DNA of 64,000 nt from Opacimonas viscosa. GTDB taxonomy: Bacteria; Pseudomonadota; Gammaproteobacteria; Enterobacterales; Alteromonadaceae. The stretch lies in the NCBI RefSeq assembly GCF_024199005.1, contig NZ_JANATA010000013.1, positions 1 to 64,000 on the forward strand, given 5' to 3'. The first letter of the stretch is position 1. The number at the start of each line of letters is the position of its first letter. This document shows, piece after piece, positions 18,768-28,524 of this stretch. The position numbers were made by a program, and so were the translations under genes. The notes under the pieces are model-generated. The model was not told where the DNA came from. It saw nothing but the letters and a program-made list of their open reading frames with translations, and made no database searches.

Positions 18768-18792
18768 TAAAAAAACCAGCCGTAGCTGGTTC
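18768..18792 (-). terminator. Rho-independent terminator of rpsT
   Basis: On the minus strand AACCAGC, loop TACG and GCTGGTT are followed by a T run (A run at 18769-18775 on the plus strand). It lies 17 bp past the rpsT stop. Confidence 0.85.
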
Positions 18793-18808
18793 TTTACAAA
18801 AACAAAAA

Positions 18809-19069
18809 TTAAAGCGCTTTAATTTGAGCGTTTAAACGACTCTTATGACGAGCTGCTTTGTTTTTGTGGATAAGGCCTTTAGTAGCCATACGGTCGATAA
18901 TTGGTGTTGCAACAGCCATAGCTGCAGTTGCACCTTCTTTATCGTTAGCTGCGATTGCAGCAATTACTCTTTTAAGACAGGTACGAGTAAAAGAGCGACG
19001 GCTCGCATTATGCTGACGACGCTTCTCGGCCTGAATTGCACGTTTTTTAGCAGACTTGATGTTAGCCAA
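18809..19069 (-). CDS. rpsT: 30S ribosomal protein S20
   Basis: An 86-residue, strongly basic protein starting [18 protein letters not shown], the S20 signature, one residue shorter than the E. coli protein. It binds 16S rRNA in the body of the small subunit. It is divergent from murJ, the common gammaproteobacterial arrangement. It carries its own terminator. In E. coli, S20 represses its own translation; nothing in the 5' region here directly shows that. Confidence 0.98.
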   Translation of the reverse strand: MANIKSAKKRAIQAEKRRQHNASRRSFTRTCLKRVIAAIAANDKEGATAAMAVATPIIDRMATKGLIHKNKAARHKSRLNAQIKAL

Positions 19070-19238
19070 TGTGAACTCCGAAATTCATTCAATGTAAAAA
19101 TTAGGGCGCAGATTATCGTTTTTTATAGACTCGATGTCAAACCATTTAGTGAAGTTTTTGAGTTTGCGTACACAAATCACACACTTAATGCTAATCTAGC
19201 CACACTTTCGTTGGTATTATATAAAAGATCTACAATAA

Positions 19239-20792
19239 ATGTTGTTAAAATCAGGACTGATTGTTAGTTTTATGACACTTGTGTCGCGAGTGCTTGGCTT
19301 AGTGCGTGATGTCGTTGTCGCGAACTTTATGGGCGCGGGAACGGGCTCTGATGTTTTCTTTTTTGCCAACAAAATACCCAATTTTTTACGTCGTTTATTT
19401 GCAGAAGGTGCATTTGCACAAGCCTTTGTTCCTGTTTTATCAGAAGTCCACGCCCAAGAAAACGAACAAGCATCGTTAGCATTTATTGCTAAGATCTCTG
19501 GTACATTAGGTGTTATTGTGTTTTTCACATCCATTTTAGGGGTCCTAGGTTCAGGTGTGATTGCAGCTATTTTTGGTACGGGTTGGTTTATTGATTACCT
19601 TAATGACCAGCCTGCTGGAGAAAAATACGAATTAGCTAGTACCATGCTAAAAATTACGTTTCCATATTTATTCTTTATTACTTTAACTGGACTTTCAGGG
19701 GCGATTTTAAATACCTTGAACAAATTTGCAGTCGCCTCATTTACTCCCGTCTTGTTAAATATCTCGATTATTACTTGTGCTTATTGGTTGCATGATGACT
19801 TCTCTACGCCTGCATTTGCTTTAGCTTGGGGCGTATTCATTGGTGGGGTCGTACAACTAGCCTTTCAAATCCCATTTTTATACAAAGCTGGCGTCTTGGT
19901 GAGGCCCCGATGGGGTTGGGCCGATCCTCATGTGAAAAAAGTTCGCACGTTGATGATTCCTGCACTCTTTGGTGTGTCGGTGAGCCAAATTAACCTCTTA
20001 TTTGACACACTGATTGCTAGCTTTTTAATGACCGGCTCTATCAGTTGGTTGTACTACTCAGATAGATTGATGGAATTTCCACTGGGTTTGTTTGGCATTG
20101 CGATTGCTACGATTATTTTGCCAACACTATCTCGTGATCACGTCGCTGACAATGCCAGCGCCTTTCAAAATAATATGGATTGGGCATTCAGAATGGTGTG
20201 CTTATTGGGTGTGCCATCGTGTTTTGGTTTAATTGTTTTGGCAGAACCGTTGTTATCCGTCATTTTCGAACGAGGCGCATTTTCGACCGACGATGTGACG
20301 ATGGCGGCTGCTAGTTTGTGGGCTTATGGTGCTGGTTTGGTGAGTTTCATGCTGATCAAAGTTTTTGCTCCAGGTTTTTACGCCAGACAGGACACTAAAA
20401 CCCCGGTTAAGTTTGGTATTGTGGCGATGGTCTCCAACATGATCTTCAACGTGATTTTTGCCATTCCATATAGCTATGTTGGGTTAGCTATTGCTACGAG
20501 TTTATCCGCAACATTAAACGCCGCACTATTATATTTCACCTTGCACCGTCAAGGTGTCTTTAAGCTTTCTAGTAGCACAATGGTACTGCTTATTCGGATT
20601 GTGTTGGCTGCGCTGGTGATGGTCATCATGTTGTCTTATATGCAAAGCACAATAGATTGGACTCACCTCACACAATGGCAACGCATCTTTCATGTTAGCC
20701 AGTGGTTAGGACTTGCTGCAGTAGTCTTTGTATGCGTTTTACTTCTACTAGGTGTGCAACCTAGACACTTTAAACAAATCACTGACGCATAA
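19239..20792 (+). CDS. murJ: Lipid II flippase MurJ (MviN)
   Basis: A 517-residue polytopic membrane protein of the MOP superfamily, with about 14 hydrophobic segments. The N-terminal signature SRVLGLVRDVVVANFMGAG and RLFAEGAFAQAFVPVL is that of MurJ. It moves lipid II across the inner membrane for peptidoglycan synthesis. It is divergent from rpsT. In many relatives ribF follows directly; here a membrane-protein/regulator cassette intervenes. No strong ribosome site precedes the ATG. Confidence 0.97.
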   Translation: MLLKSGLIVSFMTLVSRVLGLVRDVVVANFMGAGTGSDVFFFANKIPNFLRRLFAEGAFAQAFVPVLSEVHAQENEQASLAFIAKISGTLGVIVFFTSILGVLGSGVIAAIFGTGWFIDYLNDQPAGEKYELASTMLKITFPYLFFITLTGLSGAILNTLNKFAVASFTPVLLNISIITCAYWLHDDFSTPAFALAWGVFIGGVVQLAFQIPFLYKAGVLVRPRWGWADPHVKKVRTLMIPALFGVSVSQINLLFDTLIASFLMTGSISWLYYSDRLMEFPLGLFGIAIATIILPTLSRDHVADNASAFQNNMDWAFRMVCLLGVPSCFGLIVLAEPLLSVIFERGAFSTDDVTMAAASLWAYGAGLVSFMLIKVFAPGFYARQDTKTPVKFGIVAMVSNMIFNVIFAIPYSYVGLAIATSLSATLNAALLYFTLHRQGVFKLSSSTMVLLIRIVLAALVMVIMLSYMQSTIDWTHLTQWQRIFHVSQWLGLAAVVFVCVLLLLGVQPRHFKQITDA

Positions 20793-20806
20793 AAAGTAAA
20801 GGTAAC

Positions 20807-20834
20807 TTGACTTTGTTGTGTATGTTATTATACT
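20807..20834 (+). promoter_or_regulatory. Promoter of the membrane protein/XRE cassette
   Basis: TTGACT (20807-20812), a 16-bp spacer and TATACT (20829-20834) upstream of the gene at 20884. A half-site AAAGTAA at 20793-20799 precedes it, and a full palindrome follows at the presumed start point. Confidence 0.7.
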
Positions 20835-20840
20835 TTGACT

Positions 20841-20858
20841 AAAAGTAATGCTTACTTT
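20841..20858. promoter_or_regulatory. Candidate operator for the XRE regulator
   Basis: AAAGTAA TGC TTACTTT (arms 20842-20848 and 20852-20858) is a perfect 7-bp palindrome located 7 bp after the -10 box, that is, over the transcription start. The extra half-site AAAGTAA at 20793 lies upstream of the -35. This is the expected arrangement for autorepression by the small XRE protein encoded at 21291. Confidence 0.55.
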
Positions 20859-20883
20859 ACTTTTTGATAAGAGGATTTGACTT

Positions 20884-21294
20884 ATGAGTGCATCAGAAAA
20901 TTATTGTGACAAAGAAAAACGCAATACCAAAAGCATCGCAGTTTGGACCGTACTTTGGTTACTGTCTACTGCCGCTTTGGGGTTTGGGCCAAAGTTTATT
21001 TGGGATTACCATATGCTTATTAGCCTGGTGTTAGTGTGGGTAAACTTATTCTTTGGTTACAAAATGGTAGTGGCGAATAAGCAATTATTAGAAGATTTAG
21101 ATGAACTGCAACAAAAGATAATGTTTCTAGGGATGGCTTTTGCTTTGGGCTGTACCGTTGTCGTAGCGACGGTACTAGGGTTACTTGAAGCGATACGTTT
21201 AGTTGATTCTGCCATCAATCCATCGACTATTTTGTTTGTTACAGGTATTACGTATTTAATTGGTATTGCTATGGCAAAGCGGAAATACTCATGA
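20884..21294 (+). CDS. Hypothetical membrane protein paired with an XRE regulator
   Basis: A 136-residue protein with four predicted membrane helices (about 20-38, 44-61, 77-98 and 112-130) and a short charged loop LLEDLDELQQK. I do not recognise a named family. Its stop overlaps the start of the XRE regulator (ATGA), showing tight translational coupling. Pairs of a small multi-helix membrane protein and a YozG-like XRE repressor are common in bacteria, with unclear function. The cassette has its own promoter and lies inside the usually contiguous murJ-ribF interval, suggesting insertion. Confidence 0.85.
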   Translation: MSASENYCDKEKRNTKSIAVWTVLWLLSTAALGFGPKFIWDYHMLISLVLVWVNLFFGYKMVVANKQLLEDLDELQQKIMFLGMAFALGCTVVVATVLGLLEAIRLVDSAINPSTILFVTGITYLIGIAMAKRKYS

Positions 21295-21494
21295 ATAATC
21301 GTTTAAAAGTACTCCGTGCAGAGCGTAATTGGACCCAAGCCGAACTTGCCGAACGCTTGGATGTATCTCGACAGACCATCGTAGCGATTGAAAAAGGGAA
21401 GTATGATCCCAGTTTGCCATTAGCGTTTAAAGCTGCGCGTTTATTTGGGATGCCCATTGAATCGATTTTTCAAGATGAACCTAGCCCAGACTGA
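21291..21494 (+). CDS. XRE-family transcriptional regulator (YozG-like)
   Basis: A 67-residue protein consisting of one Cro/C1-type helix-turn-helix: NNRLKVLRAERNWTQAELAE, then LDVSRQTIVAIEKGKYDPSL. The length and the ending (GMPIESIFQDE) are typical of small YozG/YgzD-type regulators. It overlaps the upstream membrane-protein gene by 4 bp. Autoregulation through the palindrome at 20841-20858 is inferred. Confidence 0.93.
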   Translation: MNNRLKVLRAERNWTQAELAERLDVSRQTIVAIEKGKYDPSLPLAFKAARLFGMPIESIFQDEPSPD

Positions 21495-21501
21495 TCTGTT
21501 T

Positions 21502-21537
21502 AAAGCCTTACAATACCCACCAATGTTTTAAGGCTTC
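21502..21537 (+). terminator. Possible terminator after the XRE gene
   Basis: AAGCCTTA (21503-21510) and TAAGGCTT (21529-21536) form a perfect 8-bp stem with an 18-nt loop. The following T content is poor, so it may be weak or act through another mechanism. Confidence 0.4.
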
Positions 21538-21620
21538 ATCCGCTTTTACCATAGCTTAAATTGAGTAAGTCGTTTATAATCACGCGCCTAAAAATACCCA
21601 GTTTAAAAAGACATTATCTA

Positions 21621-22541
21621 ATGGAACTCATCCGTGGCTTACATAATATTCGAGCACAGCACAAAGGCTGTGTGTTGACTATTGGTAAATTTGACGGGGT
21701 CCATTTAGGTCATCAAGCGGTCTTAGAAAGCTTGATGCAAAAAGCCAAAGAACTCGATTTACCTGCTACGGTGATGGTTTTTGAGCCCCAGCCAGAAGAA
21801 GTCTTTACGCCAGAGCATGCGCCAGCCAGGTTATCACGCTGGCGTGATAAGTATACGGCCTTAAAACGCATTGGGTTAGATCGCCTGATATGCATTCCTT
21901 TTACCGCTAAGTTTGCGAGCCAATCACCACAAGAGTTTATTGAACAAATTTTAATCGAATCTTTAGGTGTTAAATTTTTAGTTGTGGGCGATGATTTTCG
22001 TTTTGGCTACAAACGCAAAGGTGATTTTAGCATGTTGCAAGCTGCTGCTGAGCAACAAGATTTTCAGGTTGTGAATACCCAAAGTTTCCGTTTGGCTGAT
22101 TGTCGAATTAGTTCGACAGCGATTCGCGAGGCACTTGCTGAAGATGATTTCAGTCGAGCCAATGAGATGTTAGGGCGTGAATTCACCATCAGCGGTAAAG
22201 TCGTACACGGCCAGAAAAAAGGAAGAACTATTGGGTTCCCTACGGCGAATGTAAACTTAAAACGCGCCAAAGCACCGGTTAAAGGGGTATTTGCGGTCCA
22301 TGTTTATCACGATGATACACGTTATTTGGGTGTTGCAAATATTGGTGCTAGACCCACTGTAGATGGACAAGATGCATTATTAGAAGTACATATCTTTGAT
22401 TTTACTGGTAATATTTATGGCCAGAAAATTAAAGTAACTTTACAACATAAACTGCGTGGCATCATAAAATTTGCTACATTTGCAGAACTTAAAACGCAGA
22501 TTCAGCTCGATGCTGAACGTGCACGACAATTATTACGTTAA
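21621..22541 (+). CDS. ribF: Bifunctional riboflavin kinase/FAD synthetase
   Basis: A 306-residue protein. The N-terminal FAD synthetase domain has GKFDGVHLGHQAV and the conserved SSTAIREAL; the C-terminal riboflavin kinase domain has GRTIGFPTANV and NIGARPTV. It converts riboflavin to FMN and then FAD. The start at 21621 (MELIRGLHNI) matches the E. coli N-terminus MKLIRG; a 20-codon in-frame extension is not conserved. It is followed 21 bp later by ileS, the classical ribF-ileS-lspA-fkpB-ispH operon. Confidence 0.97.
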   Translation: MELIRGLHNIRAQHKGCVLTIGKFDGVHLGHQAVLESLMQKAKELDLPATVMVFEPQPEEVFTPEHAPARLSRWRDKYTALKRIGLDRLICIPFTAKFASQSPQEFIEQILIESLGVKFLVVGDDFRFGYKRKGDFSMLQAAAEQQDFQVVNTQSFRLADCRISSTAIREALAEDDFSRANEMLGREFTISGKVVHGQKKGRTIGFPTANVNLKRAKAPVKGVFAVHVYHDDTRYLGVANIGARPTVDGQDALLEVHIFDFTGNIYGQKIKVTLQHKLRGIIKFATFAELKTQIQLDAERARQLLR

Positions 22542-22562
22542 CTCAACTGGATTACCGATTTT

Positions 22563-25385
22563 ATGAGTGATTACAAAGCCACCTTAAACTTACCTGAAAC
22601 AGCATTTCCGATGCGTGGGAACCTAGCCCAGCGTGAGCCTAAAATGCTTAAAGCGTGGACCGAGAAAAAACTATATCAAAAAATTCGTGAGGCCAAGGCT
22701 GGTAAAACTCCGTTCGTACTTCATGACGGCCCTCCATATGCTAATGGAGACATTCATATTGGACACGCAGTTAACAAAATCCTTAAAGATGTGATTGTTA
22801 AAGCCAAAACATTAGCTGATTTTGATGCTCCTTATGTGCCAGGTTGGGATTGTCATGGTTTGCCTATTGAGTTAATGGTTGAGAAAAAAGTCGGTAAGCC
22901 AGGTAAAAAAGTGTCTGCTGCTGAGTTTAGAGAAAAGTGTCGAGCCTATGCCCAACGTCAAATCGACGGCCAAATGAAAGACTTTATTCGCTTGGGCGTC
23001 TTGGGTGATTGGAATAATCCATACAAGACGATGGATTTTTCTTCTGAGGCAAACATCATTCGTGCTTTGAGTAAAATCGTGGATTCAGGGCATTTAGAAA
23101 AAGGCTTCAAACCTGTTCATTGGTGTACAGATTGTGGTTCAGCATTAGCAGAGGCAGAAGTAGAGTACCAAGATAAAGTATCTCCGGCAATTGATGTGAA
23201 ATTTGCCGTTAGTGATACGGAGCAAGTGAGTCAGGCATTTGGTGGTGCTGACGTCGCGGATGCCGCAGTGGTTATTTGGACGACAACGCCATGGACCATC
23301 CCAGCGAACCGCGCAGTATCGATTCATCCTGAGTTACAATACGCTTTGGTTCAGGTACCAGGTCAAAAAATTATTATTGCTGATGAGATGGTAGCAAGTT
23401 GTTTATCGCGTTATGGGATTGCCGAAGATGCAGCTCAAGTAATCGCGACATGTGTTGGTGCTGACCTAGAAAACGCAGCGTTAGCGCATCCATATTTAGA
23501 TATCACAGTGCCTCTTATTTTAGGTGAGCATGTGACAACTGAGTCCGGTACAGGGTGTGTACATACTGCTCCAGCACACGGTGTTGACGATTTTAACGTC
23601 GGTAAACAGTACGATATTGAAGTGTATAACCCAGTGGGTTCAAATGGTGTTTACTTAGAAGGTACACCAGAGTTTGCAGGCCAGCACGTATTTAAAGCGA
23701 ATGGGCCAATTGTTGAGTTTTTACAAGCCAAAGATGCCTTAATGTTAGCGACAGAATACGAGCACAGCTATCCGCATTGTTGGCGCCATAAAACACCCAT
23801 TATTTTCCGAGCCACTCCACAGTGGTTTGTTGCGATGGATAAAAACGGTTTACGCAAAGATTCTTTAGAGCAAATTAAACAAACGCAGTGGATCCCAGAG
23901 TGGGGTGAAAACCGCATTGCCACTATGGTAGAAGGACGTCCCGATTGGTGTATTTCACGCCAACGTACCTGGGGGGTGCCGATTCCATTATATATTCATA
24001 AACAAACAGGTGAAATTCACCCGAACTCATCTGAGTTAATGGAGCAGGTTGCTGCTGCCGTTGAAACAAAAGGTATTCAAGCCTGGTGGGATATTGATGA
24101 TGCCGCGTTACTAGGGGCCGATGCAGACTCGTATGACAAAGTCACTGACACACTAGACGTTTGGTTTGATTCCGGTGTGACGCACCACTTTGTGGTGTCT
24201 TGTCGCGATGATTTGCCAGCTTCTGCAGATTTGTATTTAGAAGGTTCGGATCAACATCGCGGTTGGTTCATGTCTTCTTTGATGACCGGTGTGGCAATGG
24301 ATGGTGTTGCCCCATACAAGCAAGTGCTTACTCACGGTTTTACTGTTGACCAGCATGGCCGCAAGATGTCAAAGTCAGTGGGTAACGTGGTTGCACCACA
24401 AGAAGTATTTAATAAATACGGTTCTGATATTTTACGTTTGTGGGTTGCTTCTACTGATTATAGAAGCGAAATCGCAGTTTCAGATGAGATCTTAAAACGT
24501 TCTGCAGACGCATATCGTCGTATTCGCAATACGGCTCGTTTCTTGTTATCCAACCTGAATGGCTTTGATCCAAAAACTGATTTAGTACCTGCAGAAGAAA
24601 TGGTAGCGTTAGATGCATGGGCTGTAAAAAAAGCCCAAGAAACGCAAGCAGAAATCACGGCGGCCTACGATAAATACGATTTACTCGTCGTCACTCAAAA
24701 AATGATGCAATTCTGTTCAATCGATATGGGTAGTTTTTATTTAGACATCATCAAAGATCGCCAATACACGGCAAAATCTGATGGTTTAGCTCGACGCTCT
24801 TGTCAAACCGCTCTATATCATATTATCCAAGCGTTGGTCCGCTGGATGGCGCCAGTGACCAGTTTTACCGCTCAAGAAATCTGGGAAACGTTACCACAGG
24901 TGACTGACGCAGATGAATTTGTGTTTACGGATACTTGGTACACGGCATGGCCAGAAATGAACACGCCTCAGTTAACGACGTTCGATGATGCTTTTTGGCA
25001 GCAAGTTCTAGCCGTGAAAGATGCGGTCAACAATGCTCTAGAGCAAGCACGTAAAGATGATGTTTTAGGTGGTTCTTTGGAAGCTGATGTGGTGATTTAT
25101 GCCGATGAAACGATTAGCGCCCAATTAGCGAAGCTAGAAGATGAACTTCGTTTTGTCTTGATTACCTCGACAGCAACAGTTCAGCCACTTGCTGAAAAAT
25201 CTACTGCTGCGGTAGGAACGGCCTTACCGGGTGTATTTGTTCACGTGGCGAAATCCAGTGGTGAGAAATGTGTGCGTTGTTGGCACCACCGTGAAGATGT
25301 AGGCACTGTAGCTGCGCATCCTGAACTGTGTGGACGTTGTATAGATAATGTTGATGGTGCAGGTGAAACCCGCGCTTACGCGTAA
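22563..25385 (+). CDS. ileS: Isoleucyl-tRNA synthetase
   Basis: A 940-residue class I synthetase (E. coli 938). It has the HIGH motif ([12 protein letters not shown]), the KMSKS motif ([10 protein letters not shown]), the CP1 editing domain with [11 protein letters not shown] and [10 protein letters not shown], and the C-terminal zinc finger with CVRCW and CGRC. It charges tRNA-Ile and edits misactivated valine. lspA follows 16 bp later. Confidence 0.99.
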   Translation: MSDYKATLNLPETAFPMRGNLAQREPKMLKAWTEKKLYQKIREAKAGKTPFVLHDGPPYANGDIHIGHAVNKILKDVIVKAKTLADFDAPYVPGWDCHGLPIELMVEKKVGKPGKKVSAAEFREKCRAYAQRQIDGQMKDFIRLGVLGDWNNPYKTMDFSSEANIIRALSKIVDSGHLEKGFKPVHWCTDCGSALAEAEVEYQDKVSPAIDVKFAVSDTEQVSQAFGGADVADAAVVIWTTTPWTIPANRAVSIHPELQYALVQVPGQKIIIADEMVASCLSRYGIAEDAAQVIATCVGADLENAALAHPYLDITVPLILGEHVTTESGTGCVHTAPAHGVDDFNVGKQYDIEVYNPVGSNGVYLEGTPEFAGQHVFKANGPIVEFLQAKDALMLATEYEHSYPHCWRHKTPIIFRATPQWFVAMDKNGLRKDSLEQIKQTQWIPEWGENRIATMVEGRPDWCISRQRTWGVPIPLYIHKQTGEIHPNSSELMEQVAAAVETKGIQAWWDIDDAALLGADADSYDKVTDTLDVWFDSGVTHHFVVSCRDDLPASADLYLEGSDQHRGWFMSSLMTGVAMDGVAPYKQVLTHGFTVDQHGRKMSKSVGNVVAPQEVFNKYGSDILRLWVASTDYRSEIAVSDEILKRSADAYRRIRNTARFLLSNLNGFDPKTDLVPAEEMVALDAWAVKKAQETQAEITAAYDKYDLLVVTQKMMQFCSIDMGSFYLDIIKDRQYTAKSDGLARRSCQTALYHIIQALVRWMAPVTSFTAQEIWETLPQVTDADEFVFTDTWYTAWPEMNTPQLTTFDDAFWQQVLAVKDAVNNALEQARKDDVLGGSLEADVVIYADETISAQLAKLEDELRFVLITSTATVQPLAEKSTAAVGTALPGVFVHVAKSSGEKCVRCWHHREDVGTVAAHPELCGRCIDNVDGAGETRAYA

Positions 25386-25401
25386 GGAATAGTGGATATC
25401 T

Positions 25402-25908
25402 ATGGCACCTAGTATGCGCGATTTATTGACCCAGACCGGTTTCCGTTTTTTATGGATAGCGTTACTCGGCCTGCTCTTGGACCAATATACTAAGTATTGG
25501 GTTTTAGAAAATTTTGCCCTGTATGAATCGATACAAATTACCGGTTTTTTTAACCTGACATATGTGCGCAACTACGGCGCTGCGTTTAGTTTTTTACATG
25601 ATGCAGGCGGTTGGCAACGCTATTTCTTTACAGCCATCGCATTTGTCGTCAGTGCAGTGATTCTTTGGTGGCTAAAAAACAGTCCCAAAGAACAAGTCCT
25701 TTTACCGGTCGCTTTTAGTTTTATATTGGGCGGCGCTATCGGTAATGTTATTGATCGTTTAGTGCACGGTTATGTTGTGGATTTTTTAGATTTTTATTAC
25801 GGTACTTACCACTGGCCTGCATTTAATATTGCAGATAGTGTGATCTTTATCGGTGCGGGTTTGCTAATTATTGATATGTTTGTCAATAAAGAAGAAGAGA
25901 ATAAATAA
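25402..25908 (+). CDS. lspA: Prolipoprotein signal peptidase (signal peptidase II)
   Basis: A 168-residue inner-membrane aspartyl protease with four hydrophobic helices. The conserved blocks include DQYTKYW, NYGAAFSFL, GNVIDRLVHGYVVDFL (catalytic Asp) and FNIADSVIFIG (second catalytic Asp). It cleaves lipobox signal peptides after diacylglyceryl transfer. Its stop is directly followed by the fkpB start, so translation is coupled. Confidence 0.98.
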   Translation: MAPSMRDLLTQTGFRFLWIALLGLLLDQYTKYWVLENFALYESIQITGFFNLTYVRNYGAAFSFLHDAGGWQRYFFTAIAFVVSAVILWWLKNSPKEQVLLPVAFSFILGGAIGNVIDRLVHGYVVDFLDFYYGTYHWPAFNIADSVIFIGAGLLIIDMFVNKEEENK

Positions 25909-26352
25909 ATGAATGAAGTCATTGGTGATAACAGCGAAGTTATCCTACATTTTGATTTGAAATTAGAAGATGGTTCCGCCGCAGATAGTACACGAGTGAA
26001 TAATAAGCCTGCTAAAATGGTCATGGGCGATGGTAGTTTAACACCTAATTTTGAAGCCTGTTTACGCGGCCTTACTATCGGTGAAAAAGCATCTTTTACC
26101 CTTGCGGCTAACGATGCATTTGGCATGCCCAACCCGGATAACATTTATCACGTAGATAGAACTAAGTTTGCGGCCGATATGGATTTACAAGAAGGGATGA
26201 TTATGGGATTCGCCCAACCAGATGGTTCTGAGTTACCTGGTATTATCAGAAACGTTGAGGGTTTATCAGTTACGGTTGATTTTAACCATCCTTTGGCAGG
26301 GCAAACGGTTATTTTTGACGTAGAAATTATTAACGTCGTCAACGCAAAATAG
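25909..26352 (+). CDS. fkpB: FKBP-type peptidyl-prolyl isomerase FkpB (SlpA)
   Basis: A 147-residue SlyD-like FKBP isomerase without the His-rich tail of SlyD. The core shows [16 protein letters not shown] and the inserted-flap region around [12 protein letters not shown]. It is the standard member of the lspA-fkpB-ispH operon and abuts lspA with no gap. A cytoplasmic chaperone/isomerase role is known for the family; specific clients are unknown. Confidence 0.96.
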   Translation: MNEVIGDNSEVILHFDLKLEDGSAADSTRVNNKPAKMVMGDGSLTPNFEACLRGLTIGEKASFTLAANDAFGMPNPDNIYHVDRTKFAADMDLQEGMIMGFAQPDGSELPGIIRNVEGLSVTVDFNHPLAGQTVIFDVEIINVVNAK

Positions 26353-26365
26353 ATTAGGACATATT

Positions 26366-27310
26366 ATGGAAATACAACTCGCTAATCCTCGTGGCTTCTG
26401 TGCTGGTGTAGACAGAGCGATTACGATTGTGGAACGTGCGTTAGAGATGTTTGAACATCCTATCTACGTGCGTCACGAAGTTGTACATAATAAATTTGTG
26501 GTCGATGGTCTAAAAAGCAAAGGCGCTGTATTTGTTGCTGAACTTGACCAAGTACCAGATGACAGTATCGTTATCTTTTCTGCTCATGGTGTTTCTCAAG
26601 CGGTTCGTACTGAAGCCGATCGTCGTGGTTTAAAAGTATTTGATGCAACCTGTCCCTTGGTCACTAAAGTGCATATGGAAGTGATGCGCGCCAGCAAAAA
26701 AGGTATCGAGTGTATCCTCATCGGACATAAAGGCCACCCCGAAGTCGAAGGGACCATGGGGCAGTATGATAATCCTGAAGGAGGTATTTACTTGGTAGAA
26801 ACTGCAGATGATGCACGTCAACTACAAGTAAAAAATCCAGAAGCCTTATATTACTGTTCACAAACCACATTATCTGTTGATGATACCGCAGATGTGATCG
26901 ATGCTTTACGAGCCACTTTTCCAAAGATTGATGGTCCACGCAAAGATGATATTTGTTATGCGACTCAAAATCGACAAGATGCTGTGCGTGATATGGCTGG
27001 ATCTTGTGATTTGGTTTTAGTCGTTGGGGCAACCAATAGCTCAAACTCAAACCGTTTACGTGAATTATCTGAAAAACTAGGTACCCAAGCCTATTTGATT
27101 GATGATGCGGATGCCATTCAACCTGCCTGGTTAGTCGGTAAAAAAGCCATTGGGGTAACTGCTGGAGCTTCTGCACCTGAAGTATTGGTCCAAGGCGTGA
27201 TTGATACCTTAAAAGCCCACGGTGCTGGTGATGTCACCGAAATTACTGGTCGTGAAGAAAATATTGAGTTTGCCGTACCTAAAGAGTTACAAATCAAACA
27301 GGTATTATAA
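26366..27310 (+). CDS. ispH: 4-hydroxy-3-methylbut-2-enyl diphosphate reductase
   Basis: A 314-residue iron-sulfur enzyme (E. coli 316) catalysing the last step of the MEP isoprenoid pathway. The three cluster cysteines lie in [22 protein letters not shown] and [11 protein letters not shown]. The conserved [12 protein letters not shown] and AGASAPE blocks bind the diphosphate. Last gene of the ileS operon; the first 181-bp repeat copy begins 7 bp after its stop, so transcripts run into it. Confidence 0.98.
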   Translation: MEIQLANPRGFCAGVDRAITIVERALEMFEHPIYVRHEVVHNKFVVDGLKSKGAVFVAELDQVPDDSIVIFSAHGVSQAVRTEADRRGLKVFDATCPLVTKVHMEVMRASKKGIECILIGHKGHPEVEGTMGQYDNPEGGIYLVETADDARQLQVKNPEALYYCSQTTLSVDDTADVIDALRATFPKIDGPRKDDICYATQNRQDAVRDMAGSCDLVLVVGATNSSNSNRLRELSEKLGTQAYLIDDADAIQPAWLVGKKAIGVTAGASAPEVLVQGVIDTLKAHGAGDVTEITGREENIEFAVPKELQIKQVL

Positions 27311-27316
27311 AAACCT

Positions 27317-27497
27317 ACTGAGATGGTTTTATCATTCTCTGCTCACTTGTCGGCTTGCGCCTAAATCGTTCACAGCGAACGACAAACCCATTAGCTTAGA
27401 GTTACCTGTCTAGGTTGATGAGTATTGGATAGCTATGTTTTTCTTGAATGATTTGCATCCGAAGGATGCTAAATGAAAGAAAAATGTAGTGATACAA
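27317..27497 (+). repeat. Intergenic repeat family copy A1 (181 bp)
   Basis: A 181-bp unit found again at 27576 with only about three differences. The first part is a palindromic core (ATGGTTTTATCA near the left, GACAAACCCAT at the right, internal hairpin CGTTC/GAACG). The second part holds a perfect hairpin GCATCC-GAA-GGATGC. Related units occur at 57354-58098. No protein-coding content is supported. Confidence 0.85.
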
Positions 27498-27575
27498 AAT
27501 CATATAAAATCACTCTTTTATCCTAAAAGTATCTTAAGTATTCATGTAAACCTACATAAAACATGCAAAATTCCA

Positions 27576-27756
27576 CTGAGATGGTTTTATCATTCTCTGC
27601 TCACTTGTCGGCTTGCGCCTAAATCGTTCACAGCGAACGACAAACCCATTAGCTTAGGGTTACCTGTCTAGGTTGATGAGTGTTGGATAGCTATGTTTTT
27701 CTTGAATGATTTGCATCCGAAGGATGCTAAATGAGAGAAAAATGTAGTGATACAAT
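27576..27756 (+). repeat. Intergenic repeat family copy A2 (181 bp)
   Basis: Near-identical direct copy of 27317-27497, offset by 259 bp with a 78-bp non-repeated spacer. It ends 129 bp before pilV. The same two hairpins are conserved. Confidence 0.85.
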
Positions 27757-27885
27757 CAGTTCAACAATATAAACAAACCTGTTTAGTCTAGTTTTTACAT
27801 ACCTAAGTTTTGTTCTCAATACTCTATCCTTTCTTTTCTAGGGCTATTCTTCTATTTGTATAAAGAAGCAAATAGAGGCGAGTGG

Positions 27886-28524
27886 ATGTTCACCCAACCT
27901 AATGTAGGTGTATTTCGAAAAGACATTAAAGGCATCGGTATGATTGAAATACTGGTGACGTTAGTGATTTTGGCGATTGGGCTGATGGGGGTTGCGAGTT
28001 TACAATTTATTTCTGCTTTGAGTAATTCTGATGCTATGGCGCGCTCGCAAGCCGTTTTAGTAGCAGAACAACTCAGTGATCGTTTAAGAACAGCGTCTCG
28101 GCTTTCCGACAATAGTGATGGGCTAGTGGTTGATAATGCTTATTTTGTGGCTAACAACTTTAACTTTGCGGGGTTGAGTTGTTCTGATACCAGTAAAAGT
28201 TATTACAATTGTTTTTGCTTGGCTATACCAGCTGATATTCCTAATTGTGAAACCGGGACATGTACGCCTGCTCAGACTGCACAATATGATGCTCATCAGT
28301 TGAGTTGTGCGGCGGTGCAGACGAATCCTTTGATGGAAGTGTCTTTGGGGTGCAATGATAATGATACCTCAGACACAGATAGCTGTAGTGCGGGTTCTCG
28401 TCACAGTATTTTAGTGCGTTGGCCGGTGGCACCTTGGCAAAATAAAAACTTAGCGGTGAACAGTGTTTGTAACTCTTCGACTACTGAGTTATTTGCTTGT
28501 GTCAGTGTGGAGTTGTTTTTATGA
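27886..28524 (+). CDS. pilV: Type IV pilus minor pilin PilV
   Basis: A 212-residue prepilin-like protein. The class III signal is KG followed by IGMIEILVTLVILAIGLMGV, with Glu at position +5 of the mature form. The C-terminal region is Cys-rich (several CN, CFC and SC pairs) as in PilV. The start is ATG at 27886 with GAGG upstream; a TTG ten codons earlier is less likely. Its stop overlaps pilW (ATGA). Minor pilins prime assembly of the type IV pilus and support the PilY1 tip protein. First gene of pilV-pilW-pilX-pilY1-pilE. Confidence 0.9.
   Translation: MFTQPNVGVFRKDIKGIGMIEILVTLVILAIGLMGVASLQFISALSNSDAMARSQAVLVAEQLSDRLRTASRLSDNSDGLVVDNAYFVANNFNFAGLSCSDTSKSYYNCFCLAIPADIPNCETGTCTPAQTAQYDAHQLSCAAVQTNPLMEVSLGCNDNDTSDTDSCSAGSRHSILVRWPVAPWQNKNLAVNSVCNSSTTELFACVSVELFL

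Noticed and set aside
26718-27176. 152-codon open frame antisense to ispH
   Set aside because: Shadow of conserved ispH coding sequence, no ribosome site or domain.
27222-27671. Two short open frames inside the group A repeats sharing a WFYHSLLTCRLAP stretch
   Set aside because: They are the same repeat DNA read twice; one overlaps the ispH end, there is no ribosome site, and the hairpin structure explains the conservation.
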